Shown here piece by piece: positions 16,988 to 25,177 of a DNA stretch of 38,459 nt; the first letter of the stretch is position 1, and each line of letters begins with the position of its first letter. The position numbers were made by a program, and so were the translations under genes. The notes below the pieces were generated by a model. The model was not told the origin of the DNA. It made no database searches and was given only the letters and a program-made list of their open reading frames with translations. This DNA is from Candidatus Methanophagaceae archaeon (GTDB lineage: Archaea > Halobacteriota > Syntropharchaeia > Alkanophagales > Methanospirareceae), in NCBI GenBank assembly GCA_003194435.1, contig PQXC01000016.1:1-38459 (forward strand), in the 5' to 3' direction.

Positions 16988-17136
16988 CCCGCAATACGAG
17001 CTTTTAACTCCTCTTCACTCACTCCCACCTGAATTTCTACATCTCCAAACTCACGCAGCTTCCTTATACCCTCCTCTGAGATATGGTCCGTTATTAATAT
17101 CTTAGTCTCAGCCCTTTTGTTCTCTTTCTCTTCCAT
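16978..17136 (-). pseudogene. serA 5' fragment in the duplicated segment
   Basis: Codons 1-52 of serA ([10 protein letters not shown] through IAGYDA), identical in protein sequence to the real gene, then broken at the duplication join. Beyond it the minus-strand frame runs antisense to the truncated fumA and is not a gene. Confidence 0.85.
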
Positions 17137-17886
17137 TGCTCATACTCATTGCTCCTGTTTGTCTCTATGCCTATTTATAACAAATGAGGATAAGTAAAAT
17201 ATGTAATATGTATATGTTGTGGATTAGAATTAATAGATGCATAGACGCACTGATAGTTGCAGTTGCAGGTTGATGATCACCGAAGAATTGATAAAGGAAG
17301 TAACAGTAACAATCTTGAGTAAAGCTGAAACGAGCTTGCCGGGAGATGTAAAAGAAGCATTAGCTCGTGCATACCACGAGGAGACGGACGAGATAGCAAG
17401 AGTGCAGTTGAAGGCAATGCTTGAGAATGTAAAACTCGCAGAAGAACTCCACAGACCTTTATGCCAGGATACGGGCATTCCTCTCTTCTTCGTTAAGCTC
17501 GGTCGCTGTGATAATATCTCACTTGTGGATATCGAGCGTGGTATAAGAGCGGGTGTGAAGGAAGCAACAGAGACAATCCCACTGCGACCGAATGTGGTTG
17601 ACCCAATAACAAGGAAAGGAGAAGGTAACACAGGCAACGGTATACCGCATGTGAATTACGAAGTTGCGGATACGGAGATAGAGGGGCTTGAGATAACTGC
17701 ATTCCCGAAAGGCGGCGGTTCTGAGAACGTGAGTGAATTCAAAATGCTAACGCCCGTGCGGGGTCAGGGGCAGGAGCTTGAGCGAGAGCTGAAGCAGTTT
17801 GTACTCGATGCAGTACTCAATGCAGGAGGTAAACCCTGCCCGCCCACAATCATCGGTGTTGGCATAGGTGGCTCGGCAGATATGGC
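16978..17886. repeat. Tandem duplication, copy 2 (909 bp)
   Basis: Second copy of the 16069-16977 segment. Its right end runs smoothly into the rest of the complete fumA, while its left end joins abruptly to truncated fumA. Confidence 0.9.
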
Positions 17887-18160
17887 GATGTGGCTCGCAA
17901 AGGCTGCGTTATTACGCCCTGTTGGCTCCCGGCACCATGATGCGGAGATTGCGCGGATAGAGCGTGAGCTGTTGGATGCCGTGAATAGCCTGGGTGTGGG
18001 TCCTATGGGGCTGGGCGGTAAAACCACAGCGCTTGACCTCCACATAAAAACCGCTGATACTCATATCACAAGTCTCCCGGTTGCGATTAACTTCCAGTGC
18101 TGGTCTGCCCGTAAAGCGTCTGCGAGGATATATCCTGACGGTACGGTAGAGTATCTATAA
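17273..18160 (+). CDS. fumA: Class I fumarate hydratase, alpha (N-terminal) subunit
   Basis: A 295-residue alpha subunit of the two-part [4Fe-4S] fumarase/tartrate dehydratase family, which hydrates fumarate to malate. The ATG at 17273 (MITEELIKEV) is chosen over the upstream frame start at 17237 because it begins the conserved domain and follows AGGTTG. Three cluster cysteines are visible: Cys64 (RPLCQDTG), Cys189 (GGKPCPPT) and Cys276 (NFQCWSARKA). GIGGSADMA and GVGPMGLGGKTTALDL are family signatures. Archaeal enzymes usually need a separate beta subunit; none follows here, so it must be elsewhere. Confidence 0.9.
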   Translation: MITEELIKEVTVTILSKAETSLPGDVKEALARAYHEETDEIARVQLKAMLENVKLAEELHRPLCQDTGIPLFFVKLGRCDNISLVDIERGIRAGVKEATETIPLRPNVVDPITRKGEGNTGNGIPHVNYEVADTEIEGLEITAFPKGGGSENVSEFKMLTPVRGQGQELERELKQFVLDAVLNAGGKPCPPTIIGVGIGGSADMAMWLAKAALLRPVGSRHHDAEIARIERELLDAVNSLGVGPMGLGGKTTALDLHIKTADTHITSLPVAINFQCWSARKASARIYPDGTVEYL

Positions 18161-18399
18161 TCTATAACAGCAAAAAATCGGGATTTACACAGAAGGGAAC
18201 TTCAAAGATACCGAAATGCACTTCCTATTCCTAACTTCATATTAACGAACTTTCTGGAATTTTGGCTTTACCGAAACGGCAAAATTATAGAAACTGCGGA
18301 GATATGCCGTTTTCATGCTTGCCCGTCGCCCACAACTCTGCTAACACACTCGGACAACAGGCGAAACTAAAGTTTCGGGTCAATTATTGGTGAATGGCG
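18161..18399. other. 239-bp convergent intergenic region with two inverted repeats
   Basis: It lies between the ends of fumA and the DUF2117-like gene. AAACGGCA (18274-18281) and TGCCGTTT (18305-18312) are perfect inverted arms around 23 bases. CGAAACT/AGTTTCG (18362-18368, 18371-18377) forms a tight seven-pair palindrome. They may act in bidirectional termination. No reading frame is convincing. Confidence 0.35.
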
Positions 18400-19611
18400 C
18401 TAATTGCTCAATACGCCTATCACATCGTCACCCGCTATAGCCAGTATACGCCTCTTCATCTCCTTTATCTCTTGTTCAACGTCATCACCAATTTCTAACT
18501 CCTCGCACCCTCTGAAGATCTCCTCTTTTATCCTCTCACCTATTATATCATCACGCTCAGGCTTCAGTCTTATTACCATAGAGCCTGGTGGCAGGAATTT
18601 CGCATACTGCTCCAGAGCACCATCTCCTATACCTGCTATCAGTCCATCCGCATCGCCATCTGTGATGCCTATTAGAGGAACGCCAAATCTCTTCAGTATG
18701 TCAGCAGCAATGCTTGTCGTGTCATCTCCTATGGTCACTGCTACATTCAGATTCAGCGCCTCTATCTTGGGAAATAAATGCTCTACTGTATAGAATAAGC
18801 ATGCTACTCTCTTACCTCCTTCTCGCCTGCGTCCCTTACCAACGAATTTTGGCGTACTTCTCCTGATTATACTTGCCGTCTTTATCATCGCATCCCTCAG
18901 ACTCAGCGGTGGTAACTTCACGAGGTTATGCTCTATCAATCGCCCACCAATGGCATCCACAATTCTACCATCGCGTGCTACCAGAGTGATACTGCCCTCG
19001 CGTGAAGTCGTGCCGATAACAACACCATTCACAACTATCTTCTCGCCCGCATGCACACCCCCTACCTCCCTGTACTCGAAATCTGACTCTCTTCTGTATT
19101 TTAACTCCGGCTTAGGCTTATACGGCTCTCGCTCCTTAAACTCGGTAAAAATCGCTCTTAATGTTCTATATAGTTCCTCATCATCTTGATTCAATATCCA
19201 TGGGACGATGAGCCGGCTGTAATATTCCAGTTGAATGAATGAAGGCTTATCCTTCGCTCCTCCATCCCTATAATAATTCCTCAATATCCCCTCACCGAGT
19301 AATAACCCGCTCTCCTCTGTCTTACCTCGATTCAGCAGTATAACAAATTCTATCCCCTGTCTCATAAAATCTTCTATAACCTCTGACGGTCTCATATCCC
19401 TGCTTATATCTATCTCATCCTGCATATCAGCGTCAATAACCGCAGTTTTACCGGTTATACCGCCAAGAGCCGCTTTTATCTCTATTCCCGCGTCCTTCAA
19501 CCGCTCTATCGCTTCTCTCGCCTCACCCTCATCTATTACCTCCGGTCCGTGGATTAATAATCCTACTCCTGTTCTTGTTCTTGTCCTCGCTCTTGCTCTT
19601 GTCGTCATCAT
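18400..19611 (-). CDS. DUF2117-like archaeal protein of unknown function
   Basis: A 403-residue soluble protein. After a low-complexity Arg-Ala/Arg-Thr N-terminus it opens with GLLIHGPEVID, which I associate with the archaeal DUF2117 family; the match is from memory and tentative. A segment at ~300-345 (AVTIGDDTTSIAADIL and GITDGDADGL) is rich in Asp and could bind a metal or nucleotide. It is probably cotranscribed with the aminotransferase (36-base gap). No function can be assigned. Confidence 0.55.
   Translation of the reverse strand: MMTTRARARTRTRTGVGLLIHGPEVIDEGEAREAIERLKDAGIEIKAALGGITGKTAVIDADMQDEIDISRDMRPSEVIEDFMRQGIEFVILLNRGKTEESGLLLGEGILRNYYRDGGAKDKPSFIQLEYYSRLIVPWILNQDDEELYRTLRAIFTEFKEREPYKPKPELKYRRESDFEYREVGGVHAGEKIVVNGVVIGTTSREGSITLVARDGRIVDAIGGRLIEHNLVKLPPLSLRDAMIKTASIIRRSTPKFVGKGRRREGGKRVACLFYTVEHLFPKIEALNLNVAVTIGDDTTSIAADILKRFGVPLIGITDGDADGLIAGIGDGALEQYAKFLPPGSMVIRLKPERDDIIGERIKEEIFRGCEELEIGDDVEQEIKEMKRRILAIAGDDVIGVLSN
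19571..19603 (-). repeat. Low-complexity hexamer-like repeat at the DUF2117-like N-terminus
   Basis: Imperfect tandem copies of a CTTGTT/CTTGCT-type hexamer encode alternating Arg-Ala and Arg-Thr (RARARTRTRT). It may have expanded by slippage at the start of the gene. Confidence 0.7.
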
Positions 19612-19647
19612 AATAATACATAATATTAATATGTCTGTGTTTAAATT

Positions 19648-20775
19648 TCATATTATCTCACTCATTATTGCAATAGCCTGGCGGAGGAGATCGAAATTTG
19701 CAGCGTATGATATCCTTACATGGTTGCTGCCACGAGTGCCGAAAGCAGAGCCTGGCGTAACTATCACGCGTCTACGTCTGAGCCGTTCAACGAAATCATG
19801 CTCGTCATTCACTTCAGGGAAGATATAGAAAGCGCCTTTTGGAACCGGGAACCGGATACCCATAGAGCGAAGAGCAGAGACGAGGAAGTCTCGCCTCCTC
19901 TTGAACTCGTTCCTCATCTCTACTACGCAATCCTGAGGACCTGTAATAGCAGCAAGAGCGGCTTTCTGCGAGATTGAGGATGCACATGCCTGGATATACT
20001 GGTGCACCTTCAGCATTTGCTCTATGTATTCCTTATTCGCAGCGACATAACCCAGCCGGAATCCTGTCATCGCGTACGTCTTGGATACCGCATTCACGGT
20101 GATGACGCCGTCATAGAACCTCGCCGGGCTTATATGTTTCGCTCCATCATATACAAGGTGCTCATAGACCTCATCAGAGATGATGGTCAGGTGATGGTCA
20201 GAGGCGAGCTCTGCTATTGCCTTTATATTTGTTTCGGGCTCTACTGCACCCGTAGGATTCGCTGGCGAGTTTATAATGAGTGCTTTCGTCCTGGCTGTGA
20301 TTCGCTCCTTCAATGCTTCTATTGAAATTGTATAGTCGTCACTATCATTCAGTGGCACTCCAACGGGTCTCGCATCGGCTAACCTCGTTAATGGCGAGTA
20401 GGATACAAAACCCGGATTCGGGATCAGTACTTCATCCCCACTCTCCACCACCGAAAGGATGGCGATATGCAGCGCCTCACTCGCGCCAGAGGTGACGATT
20501 ATCTCTTCTGGACTGACCGATAAGTGGTTTTGCCGCAGCAACTTATCACTTATCGCTTCACGCAGCTCTGGTATACCCTTATTGAAGGTATAACTGGTGA
20601 ATCCGGATTTGAGTGCCTGAATAGCGGCTGTTTTTATATGCTCAGGTGTATCAAAATCAGGCTCGCCGAGTCCAAGATTGATGAAATCAGCAGATGCAGC
20701 TTCAAAAGCTCGCCTTATACCTGATATCTCTATCCCTTCTATACGGGATGCAAATCTCTTTCCTGACATTGTCAT
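19648..20775 (-). CDS. PLP-dependent class I aminotransferase (aspartate/aromatic type)
   Basis: A 375-residue fold-type I aminotransferase, full length. PLP residues are visible: Asn172 in NPTG, Asp201 and Tyr204 (SDEVYEHL), the Schiff-base Lys232 in SKTYAMTGFRLGY, and Arg240 binding the phosphate. The substrate-carboxylate Arg is in HVRISYA near the C-terminus. Such archaeal enzymes act on aspartate, alanine or aromatic amino acids; with pheA and serA in the window an amino-acid synthesis role is likely, but the substrate cannot be fixed. The start is at 20775; an in-frame ATG two codons later is equally possible. Confidence 0.9.
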   Translation of the reverse strand: MTMSGKRFASRIEGIEISGIRRAFEAASADFINLGLGEPDFDTPEHIKTAAIQALKSGFTSYTFNKGIPELREAISDKLLRQNHLSVSPEEIIVTSGASEALHIAILSVVESGDEVLIPNPGFVSYSPLTRLADARPVGVPLNDSDDYTISIEALKERITARTKALIINSPANPTGAVEPETNIKAIAELASDHHLTIISDEVYEHLVYDGAKHISPARFYDGVITVNAVSKTYAMTGFRLGYVAANKEYIEQMLKVHQYIQACASSISQKAALAAITGPQDCVVEMRNEFKRRRDFLVSALRSMGIRFPVPKGAFYIFPEVNDEHDFVERLRRRRVIVTPGSAFGTRGSNHVRISYAANFDLLRQAIAIMSEII

Positions 20776-20895
20776 CTCTTAAGTCCTTTTCACAGGTTGG
20801 TATAAAACATTTTCCATTTGTCCACCCTATCCTGATTATGGAAATTCTGAGTTTACCAATATTACTAAAAAAAGTTTCGAATATAGAAACTTTTA

Positions 20896-20903
20896 TTTAA
20901 ATA
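20896..20903 (+). promoter_or_regulatory. TATA box for the FIST operon
   Basis: TTTAAATA in a very AT-rich stretch, about 41-48 bases before ATG 20944. A start of transcription ~25 bases downstream would leave a leader of roughly 20 bases. Confidence 0.45.
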
Positions 20904-20943
20904 TATTATCCAAATCTTTTTGTATATAGTGAGTTATATACGA

Positions 20944-22173
20944 ATGGCTACAAAATTGGTTACCAGCCTGGGTAAAGGGAGAAATGCCGCTAAGGATGCT
21001 GTACAGCATGCAAGAGAGAAATTAGGAGATGTTCCTGTTACCCTTTCTTTCGTTTATTCCTCCCCAGTATATGAGCCCCGGGAGGTGGTGGATACGGTGA
21101 GAGCAGAGACAGATAATGCACATCTCATAGGGGCTTCATCGGCTGGCGAATTCACAGAAAGAGAAGTAGAGAGGGGAAGTGTGGTTGTGGGCTTACTTGC
21201 TTCTGATGATATAGAGGTCTTCACAGCTATTGCTGAAGGTGTAAAACAGGACCCGGAGTCAGCGATGCTAAAAGTTGTGTCGAAACTGCCCCGCAAAGTT
21301 GAAAACCATCCCCACTTAACGGTCATTCTCACAGTTGACGGTTTATCAGGCGTTGGCGAAGAAGTCACTCTACTGGCTTTGTACCTCCTCGGTAAGGAAC
21401 TGAAGATTGTCGGAGGCATGGCAGGTGATGATTTCAGGATGGAAAAGACATTCGTATTCGTTGATGATAATGTGTGTACCGATGCGGTTGGCGTGTGCCT
21501 CATTGCCTCAAAGATGCCTCTGTTTACCGCTGTGAAGCATGGACATACCCCTCTCAGTCGGGCTTTGAGAGCTACCAGAGCGCGGGGAAATGTACTTTAT
21601 GAGATAAATAACCAGCCAGCATGGGAGGTGTGGAAGAAGGAGACGGCGGAAGCCGCCAGAAGGAGGGGGATAGAAGTGAAGGAGTTGAAAACAGCAGCAG
21701 AGATCGCACAGTTCCTCACTAATTATCCACTTGGTCTGGCGACGGAGAAGGAAGGCGAATACAAGATAAGATGGCCTTCGGGCATAAATGAAGATGGCTC
21801 TCTCAATTTCACCTGTGGTATCGCGGAGGGGGCGGTTTTTCGTGTTATGGATGGCAGCAATTTAGAAGCGCAGATAAAAGCTATGGAAGAAGCAGCATTG
21901 ATAGCCCGGCATAGTGCGGAAGAAGCAGGTTACCATGATTTCGCCGGTATTCTCATCTTTGATTGCGCAGTGAGGCAATTGATGCTTGGTGATAAATTTG
22001 GAGAGAGTGTAGCCAGGGTCAAGCGAGTCCTGCCCGATGTCCCCATTCTGGGCTGGGAGACATACGGTGAAATACGGCTGGAACCCGGACAGTTCAGCGG
22101 TTTTCATAACACCACCTCGGTGGTCTTGCTCCTGCCAGGAGTTGAAAAAGGAGATGAAAACGAAGAAGAATGA
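20944..22173 (+). CDS. FIST-domain sensory protein
   Basis: A 409-residue soluble protein with FIST_N (~10-200; SSPVYEP, GASSAGEFTE, VGGMAGDDF) followed by FIST_C (~215-385; LYEINNQPAWEVW, GILIFDCAVRQLMLG and PILGWETYGEI). FIST domains are thought to sense small molecules, possibly amino acids, and usually sit with signalling partners. ATG 20944 is chosen over the earlier frame start at 20920 because it opens the domain and leaves room for a leader after the TATA box. The gene overlaps or abuts a HisKA-like gene, and a receiver gene follows, so it is the probable input of a three-gene signalling operon. There is no signal peptide or membrane segment, so it should sense inside the cell. Confidence 0.85.
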   Translation: MATKLVTSLGKGRNAAKDAVQHAREKLGDVPVTLSFVYSSPVYEPREVVDTVRAETDNAHLIGASSAGEFTEREVERGSVVVGLLASDDIEVFTAIAEGVKQDPESAMLKVVSKLPRKVENHPHLTVILTVDGLSGVGEEVTLLALYLLGKELKIVGGMAGDDFRMEKTFVFVDDNVCTDAVGVCLIASKMPLFTAVKHGHTPLSRALRATRARGNVLYEINNQPAWEVWKKETAEAARRRGIEVKELKTAAEIAQFLTNYPLGLATEKEGEYKIRWPSGINEDGSLNFTCGIAEGAVFRVMDGSNLEAQIKAMEEAALIARHSAEEAGYHDFAGILIFDCAVRQLMLGDKFGESVARVKRVLPDVPILGWETYGEIRLEPGQFSGFHNTTSVVLLLPGVEKGDENEEE

Positions 22174-22180
22174 ATTGATA

Positions 22181-22615
22181 ATGACCTATGCTCAAAGTAT
22201 TGGTATAGATACGGCTAAGGAATTAATAACGAGGAAGATAAAAGCCGCTGCCCTGGAGGATAAAGAAGAGTACTGTGAGGAGGAAGTAGCGAGGATATGC
22301 GGTGAATTGATGAAAGAAGGCGGTTTAATCCGGATAGTAGCGCAAACGTTCCTGGTTTATTTAGAACGCAAGATGCGAAGGCAGATAGAGAAGGCATACC
22401 AGTTGAGGGAGGAGTTCCTGAAAGAGACCACGCATAGAATTTTCACACCGGTATCCCTCATCGGGGGTTATACGGAACTTCTGTTAGAGGCAGACAACCT
22501 CAATGATGACCAGAGAGAGATGATCAGAGCCATACGCGAGAATAACGAAGAGATTCAGAAGCTGGTGAATGAGGTACTGGAAGGGGTCGAGATAGAAGAG
22601 ATGGACGAGACATGA
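22181..22615 (+). CDS. HisKA-like phosphotransfer protein without kinase ATPase domain
   Basis: A 144-residue protein from ATG 22181; an ATG at 22154 overlapping the FIST stop is also possible, but its SD-like AAAGGAG touches the start codon. Residues 1-75 are a helical, charged region. Residues ~76-135 match a histidine-kinase dimerisation domain: REEFLKETTHRIFTPVSLI, with His85 as presumed phosphoacceptor, then a second helix ending KLVNEVLE. The HATPase_c domain that should follow is absent; the gene simply ends, and the receiver starts seven bases later. It could be a phosphotransfer intermediate, a partner that borrows another kinase, or a truncated kinase. Confidence 0.7.
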   Translation: MTYAQSIGIDTAKELITRKIKAAALEDKEEYCEEEVARICGELMKEGGLIRIVAQTFLVYLERKMRRQIEKAYQLREEFLKETTHRIFTPVSLIGGYTELLLEADNLNDDQREMIRAIRENNEEIQKLVNEVLEGVEIEEMDET

Positions 22616-22622
22616 GTATAAG

Positions 22623-23030
22623 ATGGAGATGGAGTATAACATATTGCTGGTGGATGACGAAGAGGGGATCCACAGGTTGTTGCGCCTTTTCCTGGAGAGG
22701 AGCGAGCACAGGTTCAATCTCTTCTCCGCGGAGAATGGCAAAGTAGGAGTTGAGCTCTACAGTAAGCTGGCAAATGATGGTAAAAGACCCCATCTTGTAC
22801 TTATGGACCTCCGAATGCCTGTGATGGATGGCGTAGAAGCGACGAGGAGGATATTAAAAGAAGACCCGAAAGCAAATATCTACCTCTTCACTGCCTACGC
22901 GAAGACGGGAATAGAGAAAGAGGCGATCAGAGCGGGAGCAAAAGGTACGATAAACAAAATCTCAGACTGGAAGAAGATGGTAGGGGAGATTATAAAGATA
23001 TTGCAATCGAATTCAAAAGAGCAATCATAA
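22623..23030 (+). CDS. Single-domain response regulator (receiver only)
   Basis: A 135-residue CheY-like receiver with all key residues: acidic Asp11/Asp12, phosphoacceptor Asp62 (LVLMDLRMP), Thr90 (FTAYA) and Lys112 (NKIS). There is no output domain, so it would signal by protein contact. It lies seven bases after the HisKA-like gene, in the same operon as the FIST sensor. Its stop overlaps the stop of the convergent gene by six bases. Confidence 0.9.
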   Translation: MEMEYNILLVDDEEGIHRLLRLFLERSEHRFNLFSAENGKVGVELYSKLANDGKRPHLVLMDLRMPVMDGVEATRRILKEDPKANIYLFTAYAKTGIEKEAIRAGAKGTINKISDWKKMVGEIIKILQSNSKEQS

Positions 23031-23846
23031 ATTGAGCAATCTCCTCTGTCCTGGATCGGTCAATGCGATCACGGACTTTATATGCCACTCAACACCTGGC
23101 TTTTCCCATATAAACTCCCTTTTAGCTCGCTTTATCGCCTCCAGAATGAAATAGACCCTGTCTCCTATTATCTCCGCATCTTCTTCCTCCACTTCCATAT
23201 CGTGCCCCACACATACTCGCTGGTCGCAGAAGAACTGGCATCTACTGTCATAGAAGTAAAAGCAGCGGAATCGCGGCTTTGTCAAGCCCAGTGTCTTCCC
23301 TTTCCAGGCATCAGTATGCAGGAACTCGCCACTCTCTGCGGTTCGTTCAACGAGCCTCAACTGCTCTTTGGCGTCCTCTACCTTCTTTAGCCATGATTCG
23401 CCCTTTATCCTTATACTTTCCGGTCTCTTATCATCAGCGGGGAAGAAATCTGCTACTTCTGCCTCTATCATATCCCAGCGTCTGAATTGATGTTGTAAAG
23501 GATAAACACGCTTGAGCTGTCGGTATTCATCAACCGCAATTGCAGCCTCTGCATCCGTATCAGTATCGTGATAGAGATGGAGTATGATGAGTCGTAATTC
23601 AGTGGGCAGCAGATTCTTAAAATCCCCTGACTCGGACTCGAACCAGCTTCGTAACGCCCACAATGTTCTGGCTCCTGATTTGAATCGAACCAGACCGATA
23701 TCACCCTGCAACTTCTGTACGTAGACGTGGTATGGGGCTCTCTGCTTTAACGAGCTGGAACTGGCTCTTATCTCATTCCATGATGCTGGTCTACCCTTCT
23801 CCTGCAATACCCTCTCCACTTCTCTCTTGAATTTCTCATACGTCAT
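23025..23846 (-). CDS. Unknown protein with a cysteine cluster
   Basis: A 273-residue soluble protein I do not recognise. The N-terminal ~60 residues look like a winged-helix DNA-binding domain (YEKFKREVERVLQEKGRPASWNEIR, then a basic region ending GARTLWAL, split here for reading). A central helical part follows. Residues 195-212 contain four cysteines, CFYFYDSRCQFFCDQRVC (spacing 7, 3, 4), that could bind an iron-sulfur cluster or zinc; a Glu-rich loop follows. It is co-directional with the NAD-kinase-like gene (62-base gap). A redox- or metal-responsive regulator is one possibility, not shown. Confidence 0.55.
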   Translation of the reverse strand: MTYEKFKREVERVLQEKGRPASWNEIRASSSSLKQRAPYHVYVQKLQGDIGLVRFKSGARTLWALRSWFESESGDFKNLLPTELRLIILHLYHDTDTDAEAAIAVDEYRQLKRVYPLQHQFRRWDMIEAEVADFFPADDKRPESIRIKGESWLKKVEDAKEQLRLVERTAESGEFLHTDAWKGKTLGLTKPRFRCFYFYDSRCQFFCDQRVCVGHDMEVEEEDAEIIGDRVYFILEAIKRAKREFIWEKPGVEWHIKSVIALTDPGQRRLLNL

Positions 23847-23908
23847 GATGAATGAATATGATATGAAAAAGAAAACCTAAATAAAGATAAAGATGCTGGA
23901 TCTGGATG

Positions 23909-25015
23909 CTATCCACGTCGCACCTCCTTACGCTGCGCCAGCCGATAGCCGCAAACAACGCTTATATAGCCACTCAACTTCTTATCCAGCTCTTCACTGC
24001 CGGTATCAACCAGAAGAAAAGGCGTATCACTCAACTTCTGCGGCGTTGCCACCACAATGATATTCTCGATGCCTACCCTCTGTATCACTTTCGCACTTAT
24101 CTGCTGATTACCTCTGCCGAAGATGAACCCCTGCGCACCTATCGGGCTCACCATTATCTTCACCTTATCCTCATTCGCAATCAATTTCAGCAGATCAGCT
24201 TCGTTCAGGTCTTTACCCACAAGTTTACCGTTCTTCACGGCATCAACGCCGAGCAGAGTCTTCTCAGCACCGAGATGCAGCAATTCAGCAATCTTATAGA
24301 TGGTGGTGCCCGCACCCATGATGTAAAGCTCATCGGGACTCATGAACTCGCATGCGAATCGTGCAATCTCCTCCTTTGCTCTATCCTCGCTCGCGCTCTG
24401 GAATAGGCTCTTGCCCTGCTGAATGAGGGCAGGCACGTAAGGTGTGCGGGCATAGCCAAAGACCTTAATTCGCAGCTCGTTATGCCGGTATGCCTCCTCA
24501 TCTGTGTCCATTATCTCAGCATCACGCAGTTCTGTCCTGCCCGCACAGAAACGTTCCACTATTCGCGCTGCGCACCTCGGAGATATCGCAAATACCGCGG
24601 AGTGCATCTTCACGCCCGCCGGGATACCCAGAATTGGGACTTCTTTTCCAACTACACTGAAGATGTCTCTTGCAGTACCATCACCGCCACAAAACAGGAG
24701 CAGGTCAATACCCTCGTCCATGAATATCCTGCATGCGCTCCTCGTATCCTCAGCAGTAGTCCTCTCTTTGCTCGGGTATACAACCCTATAACTGTGCTTA
24801 TGCATAGTGAGTGCATTCTCACCCATATCACCTCCACAGGTGATTATCGTCGGGCAAATGTCAACATTGAGTACATCCATGCATTGCCTCGCCCTGTGGC
24901 ACGCAATCGGACTCGCACCCAGCTTCAAAGCCTCTTCTACCAGCCCATCTGTGCCTTTAAGCCCAACTGAGCCACCCATGCCCGCAATTGGATTGACAAG
25001 GAAACCGATCTTCAT
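23909..25015 (-). CDS. ATP-NAD kinase-like protein (COG3199 type)
   Basis: A 368-residue member of the NAD-kinase/diacylglycerol-kinase fold. It starts MKIGFLVNPIAGMGG (phosphate-binding turn), has the hallmark GGDGT at 110-114 with ARD after it, and PILGIPAGVKMHSAVF. It is longer than typical NadK and fits the COG3199 group of predicted polyphosphate- or ATP-dependent kinases, whose substrate is uncertain (some act in acetoin or lipid pathways). The ATG at 25015 begins the first strand directly. The neighbours give no clear pathway. Confidence 0.75.
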   Translation of the reverse strand: MKIGFLVNPIAGMGGSVGLKGTDGLVEEALKLGASPIACHRARQCMDVLNVDICPTIITCGGDMGENALTMHKHSYRVVYPSKERTTAEDTRSACRIFMDEGIDLLLFCGGDGTARDIFSVVGKEVPILGIPAGVKMHSAVFAISPRCAARIVERFCAGRTELRDAEIMDTDEEAYRHNELRIKVFGYARTPYVPALIQQGKSLFQSASEDRAKEEIARFACEFMSPDELYIMGAGTTIYKIAELLHLGAEKTLLGVDAVKNGKLVGKDLNEADLLKLIANEDKVKIMVSPIGAQGFIFGRGNQQISAKVIQRVGIENIIVVATPQKLSDTPFLLVDTGSEELDKKLSGYISVVCGYRLAQRKEVRRG

Positions 25016-25177
25016 TTCTAATATAATTACATAATATTAACATACTTCGATAATTTGAATATTTTTGTTACTACCCTTGGTGCGAATCCTATAACCGGTA
25101 CGCTCATCAACCACTTAGCCTCCTCTGTTACCTCCGCTTTCTCTTCTAAGGTCTGTCTCTTCTCTTCTATCTATGCA

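Noticed and set aside
16747-17136. A 129-codon minus-strand frame beginning like SerA
   Set aside because: Only the first 52 codons are serA; the rest is antisense to the truncated fumA across the duplication join.
25016-25177. A short plus-strand ORF in the gap between the NAD-kinase-like and CAP genes
   Set aside because: It is Ser/Cys-rich with no ribosome site and overlaps the CAP gene antisense; the 162-base gap shows nothing else I can support.
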